Of a stretch of DNA of 64,000 nucleotides, positions 38,158 to 47,017 are shown piece by piece. Each line of letters starts with the position of its first letter. Position 1 is the stretch's first letter. Made by a program: the position numbers and the translations under genes. The stretch comes from Clostridiales bacterium (GTDB taxonomy: Bacteria > Bacillota > Clostridia > Clostridiales > Clostridiaceae). The stretch is taken from assembly GCA_017889345.1 (NCBI GenBank), contig JAGHEJ010000041.1:1-64000 (forward strand), given 5' to 3'. Under the pieces are notes generated by a model. That model was not told the DNA's origin, ran no database searches, and saw only the letters and a list, made by a program, of their open reading frames with translations.

Positions 38158-38875
38158 ATACTCCTTTGTACTCATTAGGTAAAATCTCTGCAATACCTTT
38201 CATAAGAGTTAAAATAAATCTCTCTTCATACTCTTGCTTATCTTCATTCTCATTTTTCTTAGGAATATTTATTGGATCTCCTATTGTTACATAAACATCT
38301 GCATTATTAAAAGTCTCATTATTCATATTTCCACTTTGATCAATGGGCATAAATTTCTCACTTCCATAAATACTCAAAGGAACAATTGGAACACCACAAA
38401 GCTTTGAAATTAAATAAATTCCTTTTTTAGCTTTTATCATTTTACCATTACGACTTCTTGTTCCCTCTGGGAAAATTAAAATGCTATTTCCCCCTTTTAC
38501 ATGCTTTACTAAATTTGAAATAGCACCTCTATCTGGAGAAGAAGGTGTTATACTAATTGTTTTTACAATTTTACATCCAAGATTTGTCATAGGATCTTGT
38601 GTAAGTTTAACACCCATGATAAAAGTTACATCTTTCTCTTTTAAAACCTTATTTAAAATAAGTCCATCTGCATTACTTAGATGGTTGCAAATAAATATCA
38701 CAGGACCTTTTATTTCATCTAACTTTTGCTTATTTATAACTTGAAGATTAGCGTACTTTTTTATGTATCCATCAATACCAAAATTAATTATAGATTTAAG
38801 AGTTTTTTCCGGAAGTATTTTCTCTAAAAATATAACAATAGAAGTTATAATTTTCATAAATGATATTTTTTTCAT
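38120..38875 (-). CDS. plsC: 1-acyl-sn-glycerol-3-phosphate acyltransferase
   Basis: This enzyme converts lysophosphatidic acid to phosphatidic acid at the membrane. The 251 residues contain the acyltransferase box NHLSNADG (HxxxxD) near residue 69 and FPEGTRSRNGKM near 136, after an N-terminal hydrophobic segment. The start follows GAGGTAAAAATTTT. It overlaps nth at its 3' end and follows queG by seven bases, forming a compact run of four genes (queG-plsC-nth-ddl). Confidence 0.93.
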   Translation of the reverse strand: MKKISFMKIITSIVIFLEKILPEKTLKSIINFGIDGYIKKYANLQVINKQKLDEIKGPVIFICNHLSNADGLILNKVLKEKDVTFIMGVKLTQDPMTNLGCKIVKTISITPSSPDRGAISNLVKHVKGGNSILIFPEGTRSRNGKMIKAKKGIYLISKLCGVPIVPLSIYGSEKFMPIDQSGNMNNETFNNADVYVTIGDPINIPKKNENEDKQEYEERFILTLMKGIAEILPNEYKGVYGEDEEGNKNNS

Positions 38876-38882
38876 AAAATTT

Positions 38883-39899
38883 TTACCTCTGATTTTTATT
38901 ATTTAATAATGTATTTTTATAGTTGTTTAAATAGTCTACATTATCAAAATTTAATTTTTCTAAAAATTTTAGATTTTCTCTATTTTTTATCATTACATTT
39001 CTCTTTAATAGATTTTTACCTCTCCAAGAGCAAGAAAGCTTTTTAAAATTCTCCTTAAAATATTTATTATCCATATTAATTATAGTCTTATCATCTACAT
39101 CTTTTAAAAACTCTTGAATCTTAAATCTTTCATCAAAAGCATAATCTATAACTTTATTTTTAGGACAACTATCTTGACATACATCACATCCAAAAATCAT
39201 TTCATTTAAATTTTTCATTTCCTCTGAGTTTAAATGTTTTTGTTGAGTCAAATTAGATACACACTTATTAAAATTTTTCTCAATCAAAACATTGTTTGGA
39301 CAATTTTTTATACAACTATAACATTTACCACATTTTCTAAACTCTGAAATTTCTCTAAACTTTTCTTCATAATAAGAATTTGGTTTTTCTTCACACAAAA
39401 CTACGTTTGTTATAATTTCTCCTAAAAAAACATAAGAGCCATATTTCTTAGTATAAAGTAAACTGTTTCTCCCAATATGACCAACTCCACTTAAATAAGC
39501 AATGTATCTTTCAGGAAGATTATTAGTATCGCAAAAATATTTACAATTATATCCAAATTCCTTTATAAAATTACATACTTTATTTAAGTAATCAGAAACA
39601 ACGAAATGATAATCCATCCCTTGAGTATATTTTGAAATATCTTTTTTATAGTTCTCATTATTATGTAAATACGGAATAGCTATTGAAATTATCGTCTTTC
39701 CATTTTCAAAATAAAGAAAAGGATTAATCCTTTTTTCAACATCTTTTTCCTCAAACTCTGTTAAGTGAGAATTCTTAACCTTACTTTCAAAATAACTTTT
39801 AAGTTCAAAAAATTTCCTACAAGGAGTAAATCCATAATGAAAAATATTTAAAGATTCAAAAAGATTTATCAATCCCTCTCTTAATTTAATATCTAACAT
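38883..39899 (-). CDS. queG: Epoxyqueuosine reductase-like iron-sulfur protein
   Basis: QueG reduces epoxyqueuosine to queuosine in tRNA using cobalamin and two 4Fe-4S clusters. CGKCYSCIKNCP near residue 190 and CDVCQDSCPKN near 235 give the paired cluster motifs, and YLSGVGHIGRNSLLYTKKYGSYVFLGE-type sequence near 125-150 matches the family core. The ATG at 39899 follows GGAGAAAATT. An upstream ATG overlaps that site. Family members of other function exist, and no other queuosine gene is nearby, so the exact role is moderately sure. Confidence 0.82.
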   Translation of the reverse strand: MLDIKLREGLINLFESLNIFHYGFTPCRKFFELKSYFESKVKNSHLTEFEEKDVEKRINPFLYFENGKTIISIAIPYLHNNENYKKDISKYTQGMDYHFVVSDYLNKVCNFIKEFGYNCKYFCDTNNLPERYIAYLSGVGHIGRNSLLYTKKYGSYVFLGEIITNVVLCEEKPNSYYEEKFREISEFRKCGKCYSCIKNCPNNVLIEKNFNKCVSNLTQQKHLNSEEMKNLNEMIFGCDVCQDSCPKNKVIDYAFDERFKIQEFLKDVDDKTIINMDNKYFKENFKKLSCSWRGKNLLKRNVMIKNRENLKFLEKLNFDNVDYLNNYKNTLLNNKNQR

Positions 39900-39911
39900 A
39901 ATTTTCTCCAT

Positions 39912-39949
39912 AAAAATAAGTTTAAAAGAACTCCTCTTTTAAACTTACT
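39912..39949 (-). terminator. Terminator after the MgtE/CBS gene
   Basis: A 13-base stem TAAGTTTAAAAGA with its complement is followed on the minus strand by TTTTTA, just before queG. Together with the queG start it bounds two transcription units. Confidence 0.75.
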
Positions 39950-39970
39950 AAATGATATTTTTATATTATT

Positions 39971-41221
39971 TTAATTTTTTAAAAAGTCTTTTGTCAATAC
40001 ATCATGTATAAATAAAGAACCGCATATTTTCATATTTTTATCAACAACAGGTATGCTAACTAAATCATATTTTAAAAATATTTCAAGAGCAGTATTTAAA
40101 TCTTCAGTATCATAAAGATAAATAAATTTCTTGTCCATAACATCGTACACATCTAAATGTCTTTCACCAAACATAAGAGTTTTAAAATTAATGACCCCTT
40201 CTAAAATATTCTCCTCATTAAGAACATAAATGTTATACAAATATTCATCCTTAAAATCAATATCTTGAATAATCTCAAACATTTCCCCAAGTTTCATATT
40301 AACATTAAAACTTATAAATTCTGTATTCATAAGACTTCCTACAGTATCATCTTCATAAGACATTAAAGTTTTTATAGTTTTAATATCACTTTCCTCAAGA
40401 TTTATAAGAATTCTCTCTTTTGATTTATCATCCATTTCCTCTAAAATATCTGCAAGCTCATAATTTGAAATATAATCAAGAATACTTATAATCTTTGAAT
40501 CGCTTAAATCTTTTATAAGATCTACTCTTATATTATTGTCCTCAATCTCCTCTAAAATTTCACTTGCTAAATCATCATTAAAACTCTCAAAAATTCTCTT
40601 TCTATCAATATCACTTAAATCTTCCAAAATACTTGCAATATCCGCTGGGTGCATTGTTGATATTTTCTGGTGAGGTATTGATATGGCTAAATTATTATTT
40701 TCAATAAATTCAATAGACTCCATGTCCTCCCATTTTATAACCGTATCTATAGTTTTCTTAAAAATTTGATTGACAGCTCTCTTAAAAAATGAAGGAATAT
40801 ATTTTATGTTATATCTTCTTAAAAAGGAAGTGATTCCACTTTCAACTGCAACTATCCTCACTTCATTTCCAATATTTGCTATATGAAGATCCATTATCTT
40901 AACAACTTTTTTACCATTAATATCTACTATCTGTTTGTCTAAAAGCTCTTTTGATAAAAGGTATTTATAACTTTGGGGTAAAATATCATAAACTCCAGAT
41001 ACTTTTATTATAATTTTTCCCCTATGTTCATAAAAATTAATATTCCTAAACTCATAATAAAAATCTTCCCTATCTTTTAAAACTTTATATCCAATAAAAA
41101 TAGGGTATCCCTTCTCCGTTGAAACATAAACATCTTTTAATTTCCCAAGACTATCTCCAAATTCATCATATACGCTTTTATTTAAAATACTTCTGAAGTA
41201 TACTGAATTAACCTTAACCAA
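39971..41221 (-). CDS. PRC-barrel/MgtE N-domain/CBS-pair protein lacking the channel
   Basis: About 416 residues without membrane helices. A PRC-barrel-like start (GDSLGKLKDVYVS) is followed by a second such region (DINGKKVVKIMDL), an MgtE N-terminal superhelical domain (about 190-300, HPADIASILEDL) and two CBS domains (about 300-416). MgtE magnesium channels use the last two parts as the Mg sensor, but the transmembrane part is absent here. Clostridial relatives often sit beside a transporter, which is not the case here. The TTG at 41221 is chosen as start, eight bases after AGAGG. Confidence 0.83.
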   Translation of the reverse strand: MVKVNSVYFRSILNKSVYDEFGDSLGKLKDVYVSTEKGYPIFIGYKVLKDREDFYYEFRNINFYEHRGKIIIKVSGVYDILPQSYKYLLSKELLDKQIVDINGKKVVKIMDLHIANIGNEVRIVAVESGITSFLRRYNIKYIPSFFKRAVNQIFKKTIDTVIKWEDMESIEFIENNNLAISIPHQKISTMHPADIASILEDLSDIDRKRIFESFNDDLASEILEEIEDNNIRVDLIKDLSDSKIISILDYISNYELADILEEMDDKSKERILINLEESDIKTIKTLMSYEDDTVGSLMNTEFISFNVNMKLGEMFEIIQDIDFKDEYLYNIYVLNEENILEGVINFKTLMFGERHLDVYDVMDKKFIYLYDTEDLNTALEIFLKYDLVSIPVVDKNMKICGSLFIHDVLTKDFLKN

Positions 41222-41398
41222 ATAAATCACCTCTTAACTAAAAGATTTTCAATATTTTAAACCTTCCAATTTATTTAAAGAAATATTCTACTGAAATAAG
41301 TTTCAAAAATTTTTAAATTATCTCAATATATTTTAAAATATTATTTTTATTTTAAAAAGAGATGTAATAAAATTAATTGGAATAACTTTAAAAACAAA

Positions 41399-41433
41399 TA
41401 AAACCCCTCTAAAAATTTTTATCAGGGTTTTGT
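41399..41433 (-). terminator. Terminator after the Cys-rich hypothetical gene
   Basis: On the minus strand AAAACCC pairs with GGGGTTTT around an A/T stem, followed by ATTTGTTTTT. The 165 bases between here and the MgtE/CBS gene hold no recognised feature. Confidence 0.7.
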
Positions 41434-41470
41434 ATTTATTAAATTTAATATATGTATGCTCTAAAATCAA

Positions 41471-41932
41471 TTATTTATCTTTAGGTGTTTTATCTTGAGC
41501 ATCCTTATTATCACAATGAGAATTACAAGTTGTACATGATTTTTTTATAGAAGATTTTAATTTGGGTGAACATAATGTTAAAAACTTATTTTTAAATTCA
41601 GGATTTAAATCTGATAAAATTTCCTTTTCAACTTCCAATCTCACAAAATCACAATTTATAATTTCACACAACACTTCACATTTTAATCTCACATATTTTA
41701 AATAGCACATTTGAGCATGACATATAGCTTCTAAAACCATATCTATAATACATCCTAATTGTTCAACTTGTTTTATTGCCTTTCTTTTTTTAGTTCTTGA
41801 TATGAGTACATTTAAGTTTACATCATTAAGAGTGGAAACTAAATTTCTATAATCTACTATATAACCATCTAACAATTTTACTAAATTGGATAATTCTTCC
41901 TGGTAAATATCTATAGCACTTTTGTAAGACAT
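41471..41932 (-). CDS. Hypothetical Cys-rich helical protein
   Basis: This 153-residue protein was not recognised. It is predicted largely helical and has ten cysteines, several in pairs (CHAQMC, CEVLCEIINC) and a C-terminal cluster CTTCNSHC followed by a charged tail. There is no signal peptide. AAGGAT precedes the ATG. It follows the serine dehydratase genes on the same strand by 50 bases and may be transcribed with them. The cysteine pattern could bind a metal or form cross-links, but no function is assigned. Confidence 0.7.
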   Translation of the reverse strand: MSYKSAIDIYQEELSNLVKLLDGYIVDYRNLVSTLNDVNLNVLISRTKKRKAIKQVEQLGCIIDMVLEAICHAQMCYLKYVRLKCEVLCEIINCDFVRLEVEKEILSDLNPEFKNKFLTLCSPKLKSSIKKSCTTCNSHCDNKDAQDKTPKDK

Positions 41933-41982
41933 ATATTAAATTAATCCTTATTCAAAAATATATTTATAATATATTTAAATAA

Positions 41983-42879
41983 TTATTCTAATGTTCCCAT
42001 ATTAAAATTTTTAATTCTTTGTTTTAATCTCTTAGCAGATTTTGTTTTAGCAAGTCCCCCTAAAGCAGTCTCTCTATATTCTTTTGCCATATCTCTTCCA
42101 ACTTCATCAAGGGCTTTTACACAATCATCAAAATCAATTTTACTTCTAACTCCAGCTAAAACTAAATCACTCACACTAAGAGCATTAACAACTCCTGAGG
42201 CATTTCTTTTTGCACAAGGAATTTCAACAAGACCAAGAACAGGATCACAAATAAGTCCCAATACATTTTTTATACAAATAGCTGCAGCATGAAAAGAAGC
42301 TTCACAATCTCCCCCCATCATATAAACAACAGCAGCTGAAGCCATAGCAGAAGCTGTTCCACATTCAGCTTGACACCCACCTTCAGCTCCAGAAATTGTT
42401 GCATTTTCTATAAAAATCATTCCTATAATTGAGGCAACTAAAAGAGCTCTTCTTATTTTTTCCCTATCAAAATTAAATTTCTCACTAACACTTAAAATAG
42501 CTGCTGGTATTATTCCACACGCTCCAGCTGTGGGCATAGCAACAATTTTTCCCATAGCAGCGTTAACTTCAGAACAAGAAACTGCTCGTCCCATAGCTTT
42601 TACTAAAAAATAATCCGTAACTAAAGGGGAATTACTTTCTAAATATTCTTGAATCTTTTTACTATCGCCACCAATAAGACCGCTTAAAGAAACTACAATC
42701 TCTTCTCTTCCACGTTTACTAGATGACTCCATAACATCTATTACATAATCTAAATCCTTATAAATCATCTCTTTTGTTTTATTCCCAAGGGATAATTCAT
42801 ACATAAGAGCAACTTCCCAAAGCTCTTTATTTAATTCATAACACTTTTTTAAAATTTCTTCTCCGGTTAAAATAAACAT
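41983..42879 (-). CDS. sdaAA: L-serine dehydratase, alpha subunit
   Basis: With the beta subunit it deaminates L-serine to pyruvate and ammonia using an oxygen-sensitive 4Fe-4S cluster. The 298 residues include MPTAGACGIIPAAIL near residue 110, EGGCQAECGTASAMA near 165 and GLICDPVLGLVEIPCAKRN near 208, supplying the cluster cysteines. The start follows GGGAGGGAATTT, 12 bases after sdaAB. It gives the cell a direct amino-acid fermentation route to pyruvate. Confidence 0.96.
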   Translation of the reverse strand: MFILTGEEILKKCYELNKELWEVALMYELSLGNKTKEMIYKDLDYVIDVMESSSKRGREEIVVSLSGLIGGDSKKIQEYLESNSPLVTDYFLVKAMGRAVSCSEVNAAMGKIVAMPTAGACGIIPAAILSVSEKFNFDREKIRRALLVASIIGMIFIENATISGAEGGCQAECGTASAMASAAVVYMMGGDCEASFHAAAICIKNVLGLICDPVLGLVEIPCAKRNASGVVNALSVSDLVLAGVRSKIDFDDCVKALDEVGRDMAKEYRETALGGLAKTKSAKRLKQRIKNFNMGTLE

Positions 42880-42891
42880 AAATTCCCTCCC

Positions 42892-43560
42892 TTACTCCAT
42901 AGATTTGATAAACACACAACTCTTTATGTTTTTAACATTTTTAATTTCTTCTATTATATTTGAAGAAATAACATCATCAAGTTCAAACACCATCGAAGCA
43001 TTATCTCCTCTTTTATCTCTAAAAACTTTTAAATAAGCGATGTTTATATTCTCTTTACATAAAATTCCTGAAACATTATGAACAATTCCAGGTTTATCGA
43101 TATGATTTATAAGAAGCGTATTATATTTTCCTGTGAAATAAACATCTTTTCCATCTATATTTAAAATTTCAATATTTCCCCCTCCAACAGATGATCCTAT
43201 TATTGAAGTTTTTCTATTAGATTCTGTAATTATTTGGAGTTTAACTGTATTAGGATGATAATTATTCCCTAGATTTTCCTCAACAAAAGAATAAACAAGC
43301 CCCTCTTTATTTGCTATTTCCATAGAATCAATTATTCTTTTATCATCTGTATCCATTCCAAGAAGCCCTCCAACAAGAGCTCTATCTGTTCCATGTCCTT
43401 TATAAGTTTTACCAAAAGATCCATGAAGATAAAAAACAACTTCTTTAATTTTTTCATTTACAATAATATTGGTAATTTTTCCTATTCTACAAGCTCCCGC
43501 AGTATGAGAGCTAGAAGGACCTATCATAACAGGTCCCAAAATCTCAGATAAACTTCTCAT
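42892..43560 (-). CDS. sdaAB: L-serine dehydratase, beta subunit
   Basis: The 222 residues start with the conserved SEILGPVMIGPSSSHTAGA and end in an ACT domain (about 148-220, HIDKPGIVHNVSGIL), the likely site of serine sensing. The GHGTDRALVGGLLGMDTDD region near residue 55 is typical. The start follows ATAGGAGAAGGTTT. It is first in the two-gene unit with sdaAA and divergent from the DUF421 gene. Confidence 0.95.
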   Translation of the reverse strand: MRSLSEILGPVMIGPSSSHTAGACRIGKITNIIVNEKIKEVVFYLHGSFGKTYKGHGTDRALVGGLLGMDTDDKRIIDSMEIANKEGLVYSFVEENLGNNYHPNTVKLQIITESNRKTSIIGSSVGGGNIEILNIDGKDVYFTGKYNTLLINHIDKPGIVHNVSGILCKENINIAYLKVFRDKRGDNASMVFELDDVISSNIIEEIKNVKNIKSCVFIKSME

Positions 43561-43658
43561 AAACCTTCTCCTATTTTTTAATTTACATAATAAATATATT
43601 TAAGATAATACTAATGTTATATTTTTATTTAAACTTACAAAGGAGGGATAATTTTAAA

Positions 43659-44309
43659 ATGCTTATAGTTCTAATTAGAACCTTGGTTCTTTTTGCAATT
43701 ATGTTTTTCACAATGAAGATGATGGGAAAAAAATATATTGCACAATTAGAACCTTACGAATTTGTTGTATCAATAATGATAGCAGAACTTGCAACGCTTC
43801 CTTTAGAAGACACATCTATTCCACTTTTATATGGAATTATTTGTATTTTTACAATTCTATTTATTGAGTTTATTGTATCACAACTTCAACTTAAAAATAT
43901 TCTGCTTAGGAAATTTTTTGGAGGGACTTCTATTGTTTTACTTAAAAATGGAAAATTTATAAGAGAGAATTTAGAACAAGAAAAACTTACCATAAATGAT
44001 GTTTTAGAACAGCTTAAAATTAATGGAAATTACGATATTTCTCAAATTGCTTTTGCCATCTTAGAACGTACAGGAAATATTACTGTAATACCAAAAGATG
44101 CCAATAACCAAAAAATTTATTTGCCTACTTCAATAATTATTGATGGTGAAATAGATACTGCTGGCCTTAAATACATAAATAGAGATATTTCTTGGCTTAA
44201 TAAAGAACTTAAAAATCATAAAATTTCTCACCTTAAAGATGTATTTTACGCATACACAGACACTCAAGGAGTTTTCCAATATCAATTAAAAAAACGAGAG
44301 GGTAAATAA
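43659..44309 (+). CDS. DUF421 membrane protein (YetF family)
   Basis: The ATG at 43659 follows AAAGGAGGG. The longer frame starting at 43614 lacks a ribosome-binding site. The 216-residue protein has three N-terminal membrane helices and a cytosolic domain with GGTSIVLLKNGKFIRENL near residue 85, typical of the family. Clostridial relatives are often made in the spore membrane. The function is not established. It lies four bases before a DUF4363 gene, a common clostridial pair. Confidence 0.88.
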   Translation: MLIVLIRTLVLFAIMFFTMKMMGKKYIAQLEPYEFVVSIMIAELATLPLEDTSIPLLYGIICIFTILFIEFIVSQLQLKNILLRKFFGGTSIVLLKNGKFIRENLEQEKLTINDVLEQLKINGNYDISQIAFAILERTGNITVIPKDANNQKIYLPTSIIIDGEIDTAGLKYINRDISWLNKELKNHKISHLKDVFYAYTDTQGVFQYQLKKREGK

Positions 44310-44313
44310 TTAA

Positions 44314-44703
44314 ATGAAAAACAATATTAAAAACATATCTGTATATGGACTTTACATAATAACTGTAATCATAGCTATTTCTTTATTTTTTGATTTAAAA
44401 CACAAAACCCATAAAATAATTAATGAGTTAAATTCCATCTCTCCCTACATTGAAAAAGAAGATTGGGAAACATGTAAAACTAAATTTACGGAATTTAATG
44501 ATAAGTATACAAAAAAAATTGATCATCTATCTTTCATTCTAAACCATGAAGAGATAAATATTGCTCTCGCTATGATTGAAGATGTTTTTACAAATATAGA
44601 GCTTCAAAATAAAGTTTTTTGTTTAAATAGTCTTGAAGGATTAAAATTTAGAATTTTAAATTTTTATCGCTCCCAAGTGCCTAATATAATAAATATTTTT
44701 TAA
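44314..44703 (+). CDS. DUF4363 family protein
   Basis: A 129-residue protein with one N-terminal membrane helix (about 7-26) and an outside helical domain containing EKEDWETCKTKF near residue 48. The family is known from clostridia next to DUF421 genes, and the role is unknown. The ATG follows GAGGGTAAATAATTAA. It is second of a two-gene unit. Confidence 0.8.
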   Translation: MKNNIKNISVYGLYIITVIIAISLFFDLKHKTHKIINELNSISPYIEKEDWETCKTKFTEFNDKYTKKIDHLSFILNHEEINIALAMIEDVFTNIELQNKVFCLNSLEGLKFRILNFYRSQVPNIINIF

Positions 44704-44801
44704 TTTTTAAAAGTTTGTCCAAAATTTTTATATTCCTTAAATAATTTTCCTATTAATTTACTATAATAATATAGTACGTAAAAGTTTTTATTAATTAAGA
44801 T

Positions 44802-44830
44802 TTGGACTTTTTTAATTTTACTATTATAAT
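44802..44830 (+). promoter_or_regulatory. Promoter of fba
   Basis: TTGGAC (44802-44807) and TATAAT (44825-44830) are 17 bases apart and about 57 bases before the fba start, which has its own AAGGAG. This fits a highly expressed glycolytic gene. Confidence 0.75.
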
Positions 44831-44887
44831 AAAAAAGTAAAATTTTTCATATAAAAGTTATAGTAATTTAAGTTAAGGAGTGATTAT

Positions 44888-45853
44888 ATGCCATTAGTTA
44901 CTACAAAGGAAATGTTTAAAAAAGCATATGAAGGAGGTTACGCAATAGGAGCCTTCAACATTAACAACTTAGAATCAATAAAAGGTATAATAGAAGCTTG
45001 TAAAGAGAAAAAATCAGCTGTTATTCTTCAGTGTTCAACTGGAGCTATAAAATACGCTGGAATGGATTATTTAGTTTCACTTGTTAACACTGCTGCTAAA
45101 GAAAGCGGTTTAGATATTGCTCTTCACTTAGACCATGGTCCTGACTTTGAAACTTGTAAAAAATGTATTGATGCTGGATTTACTTCTGTTATGATAGATG
45201 GATCTCATCATAGTTTCGAAGAGAACATAAAATTAACAAAACAAGTTGTTGAATACGCTCACTCAAAAGGAGTAACTGTTGAGGCTGAACTTGGAGTTTT
45301 AGCTGGAGTTGAAGATGATGTTGTTGCTGATGACCACATCTACACAAATCCTGATGAAGCTGTTGAGTTTGTAAAACAAACAAATTGCGATTCTCTAGCT
45401 ATAGCTATTGGAACTTCTCACGGAGCATTCAAATTCCCTCCAAACTTTAAACCTGAATTGAAATTTGATATTCTTGAAGAAATTCAAAATAGATTACCAG
45501 GATTTCCAATAGTTTTACACGGGGCTTCTGCTGTAGATCCACAAAGTGTTAAAACTTGTAATGAGTATGGTGGAAAAATAAATGACGCTGTTGGTATTCC
45601 AGTTGATATGCTTAGAAAAGCTTCTTCAATGGCTGTTTGTAAAATAAATATGGATACTGATTTAAGACTTGCAATAACTGCAAACATTAGAAAAGTATTT
45701 GGAGATACTCCTTCTGAATTTGATCCTAGAAAATATTTAGGAGCTGCAAAAGATGGAGTTAAAGAAGTTGTATTATCTAAAATAGAAAATGTTTTAGGTT
45801 CTGAAAATTCAAGCTCACCAAAAAAATGCGGATGCAAATGTAATTGTAAATAA
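44888..45853 (+). CDS. fba: Class II fructose-bisphosphate aldolase with Cys-rich C-terminal tail
   Basis: This zinc aldolase splits fructose 1,6-bisphosphate in glycolysis. The 321 residues carry the class II motifs: LHLDHGPDFE near residue 80 (catalytic Asp and zinc His), VEAELGVLAG near 130, LAIAIGTSHG near 175 and VLHGASAVD near 208. Family members end near residue 307. This one adds about 14 residues ending KKCGCKCNCK, with four cysteines that could bind metal. It is monocistronic with a strong promoter and terminator. Confidence 0.96.
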   Translation: MPLVTTKEMFKKAYEGGYAIGAFNINNLESIKGIIEACKEKKSAVILQCSTGAIKYAGMDYLVSLVNTAAKESGLDIALHLDHGPDFETCKKCIDAGFTSVMIDGSHHSFEENIKLTKQVVEYAHSKGVTVEAELGVLAGVEDDVVADDHIYTNPDEAVEFVKQTNCDSLAIAIGTSHGAFKFPPNFKPELKFDILEEIQNRLPGFPIVLHGASAVDPQSVKTCNEYGGKINDAVGIPVDMLRKASSMAVCKINMDTDLRLAITANIRKVFGDTPSEFDPRKYLGAAKDGVKEVVLSKIENVLGSENSSSPKKCGCKCNCK

Positions 45854-45856
45854 ACA

Positions 45857-45886
45857 AAACGTGGATAAATTTATCCACGTTTTTAT
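45857..45886. terminator. Bidirectional terminator between fba and thiT
   Basis: A 13-base stem AAACGTGGATAAA/TTTATCCACGTTT is followed by a T tract on the plus side, between convergent genes. Confidence 0.88.
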
Positions 45887-46476
45887 TTAATTTTTGAAAA
45901 TTTCTCAATTCTATTTAATGGAAAAATCATCATAACAATTGTTGTTAAAATAACCTCAACTCCAAGACTTGAAAAATTATATATAAATGAATATATCCAC
46001 GGATTCATATTTTCAGGAGAAAACTCTGAGAAAAATATCGCTCCAGAAATAACACTAAACATAACTCCTAAAAATCCACTTATAATACATCCAAAAAATA
46101 TTTTAAATTTATTATCTCTTCCAAACATTCCTGAAAATCCTAAAGCCATATTAGAAAGTATATAATCTAATAAAAATTGTATAGGATGAATAAAAGTTAT
46201 TCCATCTGTCATTTTTAAAAATCCTAATAAAATTCCAGAAGTAAGACCAACTCCCTTTCCATATAAAAGAGATAAAGCCATTACAGGAAGCATTGAGAAA
46301 AGTGTAATTGATCCTCCTTGAGGCATTCTTATAAATTTAATCAAATTTAAAACGTATGCTAAGGCTGTAAAAATTCCTATTATAAATATTAATCTTGTTG
46401 TAAACTTAGTTTTTCTAATTTCTCTTATGTAGATTATAAACATTATAATTCCAATTATTAAACTAACATAAATCAT
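45883..46476 (-). CDS. thiT: Thiamine transporter ThiT (ECF S component)
   Basis: ThiT binds thiamine in the membrane and works with the shared ECF energising module. About 197 residues form six helices. The diagnostic LPQGGSITLFSMLP-type segment is present (MPQGGSITLFSMLPVMALSL), followed by YGKGVGLTSGILLGFLK. The ATG at 46476 follows AGGAGGAG. A longer frame lacks such a site. It is controlled by a TPP riboswitch, which confirms the substrate. The ECF module genes are not in the window. Confidence 0.95.
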   Translation of the reverse strand: MIYVSLIIGIIMFIIYIREIRKTKFTTRLIFIIGIFTALAYVLNLIKFIRMPQGGSITLFSMLPVMALSLLYGKGVGLTSGILLGFLKMTDGITFIHPIQFLLDYILSNMALGFSGMFGRDNKFKIFFGCIISGFLGVMFSVISGAIFFSEFSPENMNPWIYSFIYNFSSLGVEVILTTIVMMIFPLNRIEKFSKIK

Positions 46477-46489
46477 TTTACTCCTCCTA

Positions 46490-46526
46490 AAAAATATAAA
46501 AGCCATATCCATTCCTGAACACGGCT
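46490..46526 (-). terminator. Riboswitch-controlled terminator before thiT
   Basis: On the minus strand AGCCGTGTTC pairs with GGATATGGCT, then TTTTATATTTTTT follows. It lies between the TPP aptamer and the thiT ribosome-binding site, as expected for an off-switch acting on transcription. Confidence 0.85.
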
Positions 46527-46552
46527 AACTAACTAATTAAATTTTATTTAAT

Positions 46553-46640
46553 AGCTTTCCTACGCTGGCATTATCCAGTTCAGGTATAAGGGTTAATGAA
46601 ATAAAAATTTCATCTCTCAGCACTAATGCACCCCTAGCAA
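46553..46640 (-). ncRNA. TPP riboswitch aptamer
   Basis: The minus strand carries the conserved TPP aptamer in order: GGGGTGC, GTGCTGAGAGATG, the P3 extension, ACCCTTATACCTGAACTGG, and GGATAATGCCAGCGTAGGAAA. All universally conserved blocks are present. It controls the thiamine transporter gene downstream. Confidence 0.97.
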
Positions 46641-46701
46641 AATTATTCAATTATAATCACAAAATGATTATACTTCTTAATTAAAGATTATGTCAACAAA
46701 A

Positions 46702-46998
46702 TTATATTTGCACTTTTGAAAGCTCCTGATATGCTTCAACTAATTTATTTCTAATTTCTATTGCAGTTTGCATTGTAAGTTTTGCTTCCTCCATTGCAAT
46801 CATAACGTTATGAATTTCATTTTCATCTCCCTTTATAAAAGACACAACATTATTATCAGCAATCCTTTGATATTCATTAAGAGTATTTATAGAATTCTCC
46901 AGTATATTAGAAAAAATATTTTTATTATCTACACTTCCTACAACCCTCTGTAAATTTCCAAATGATACATTATTTAATCCATAAATTGAATTAATCAT
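46702..46998 (-). CDS. fliE: Flagellar hook-basal body protein FliE
   Basis: FliE joins the MS ring to the proximal rod. The 98 residues end in the conserved helical region (AMEEAKLTMQTAIEIRNKLVEAYQEL), which matches FliE. The start follows AGGGGGTAAAATCT. It lies downstream of fliF, the reverse of the usual flgB-flgC-fliE-fliF-fliG order, and no other flagellar gene is in the window. Confidence 0.85.
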   Translation of the reverse strand: MINSIYGLNNVSFGNLQRVVGSVDNKNIFSNILENSINTLNEYQRIADNNVVSFIKGDENEIHNVMIAMEEAKLTMQTAIEIRNKLVEAYQELSKVQI

Positions 46999-47017
46999 AG
47001 ATTTTACCCCCTAATTT

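Noticed and set aside
42892-43658. A T-box or serine-responsive leader for the serine dehydratase genes
   Set aside because: The gap to the divergent gene is under 100 bases and has no T-box core sequence or long hairpins.
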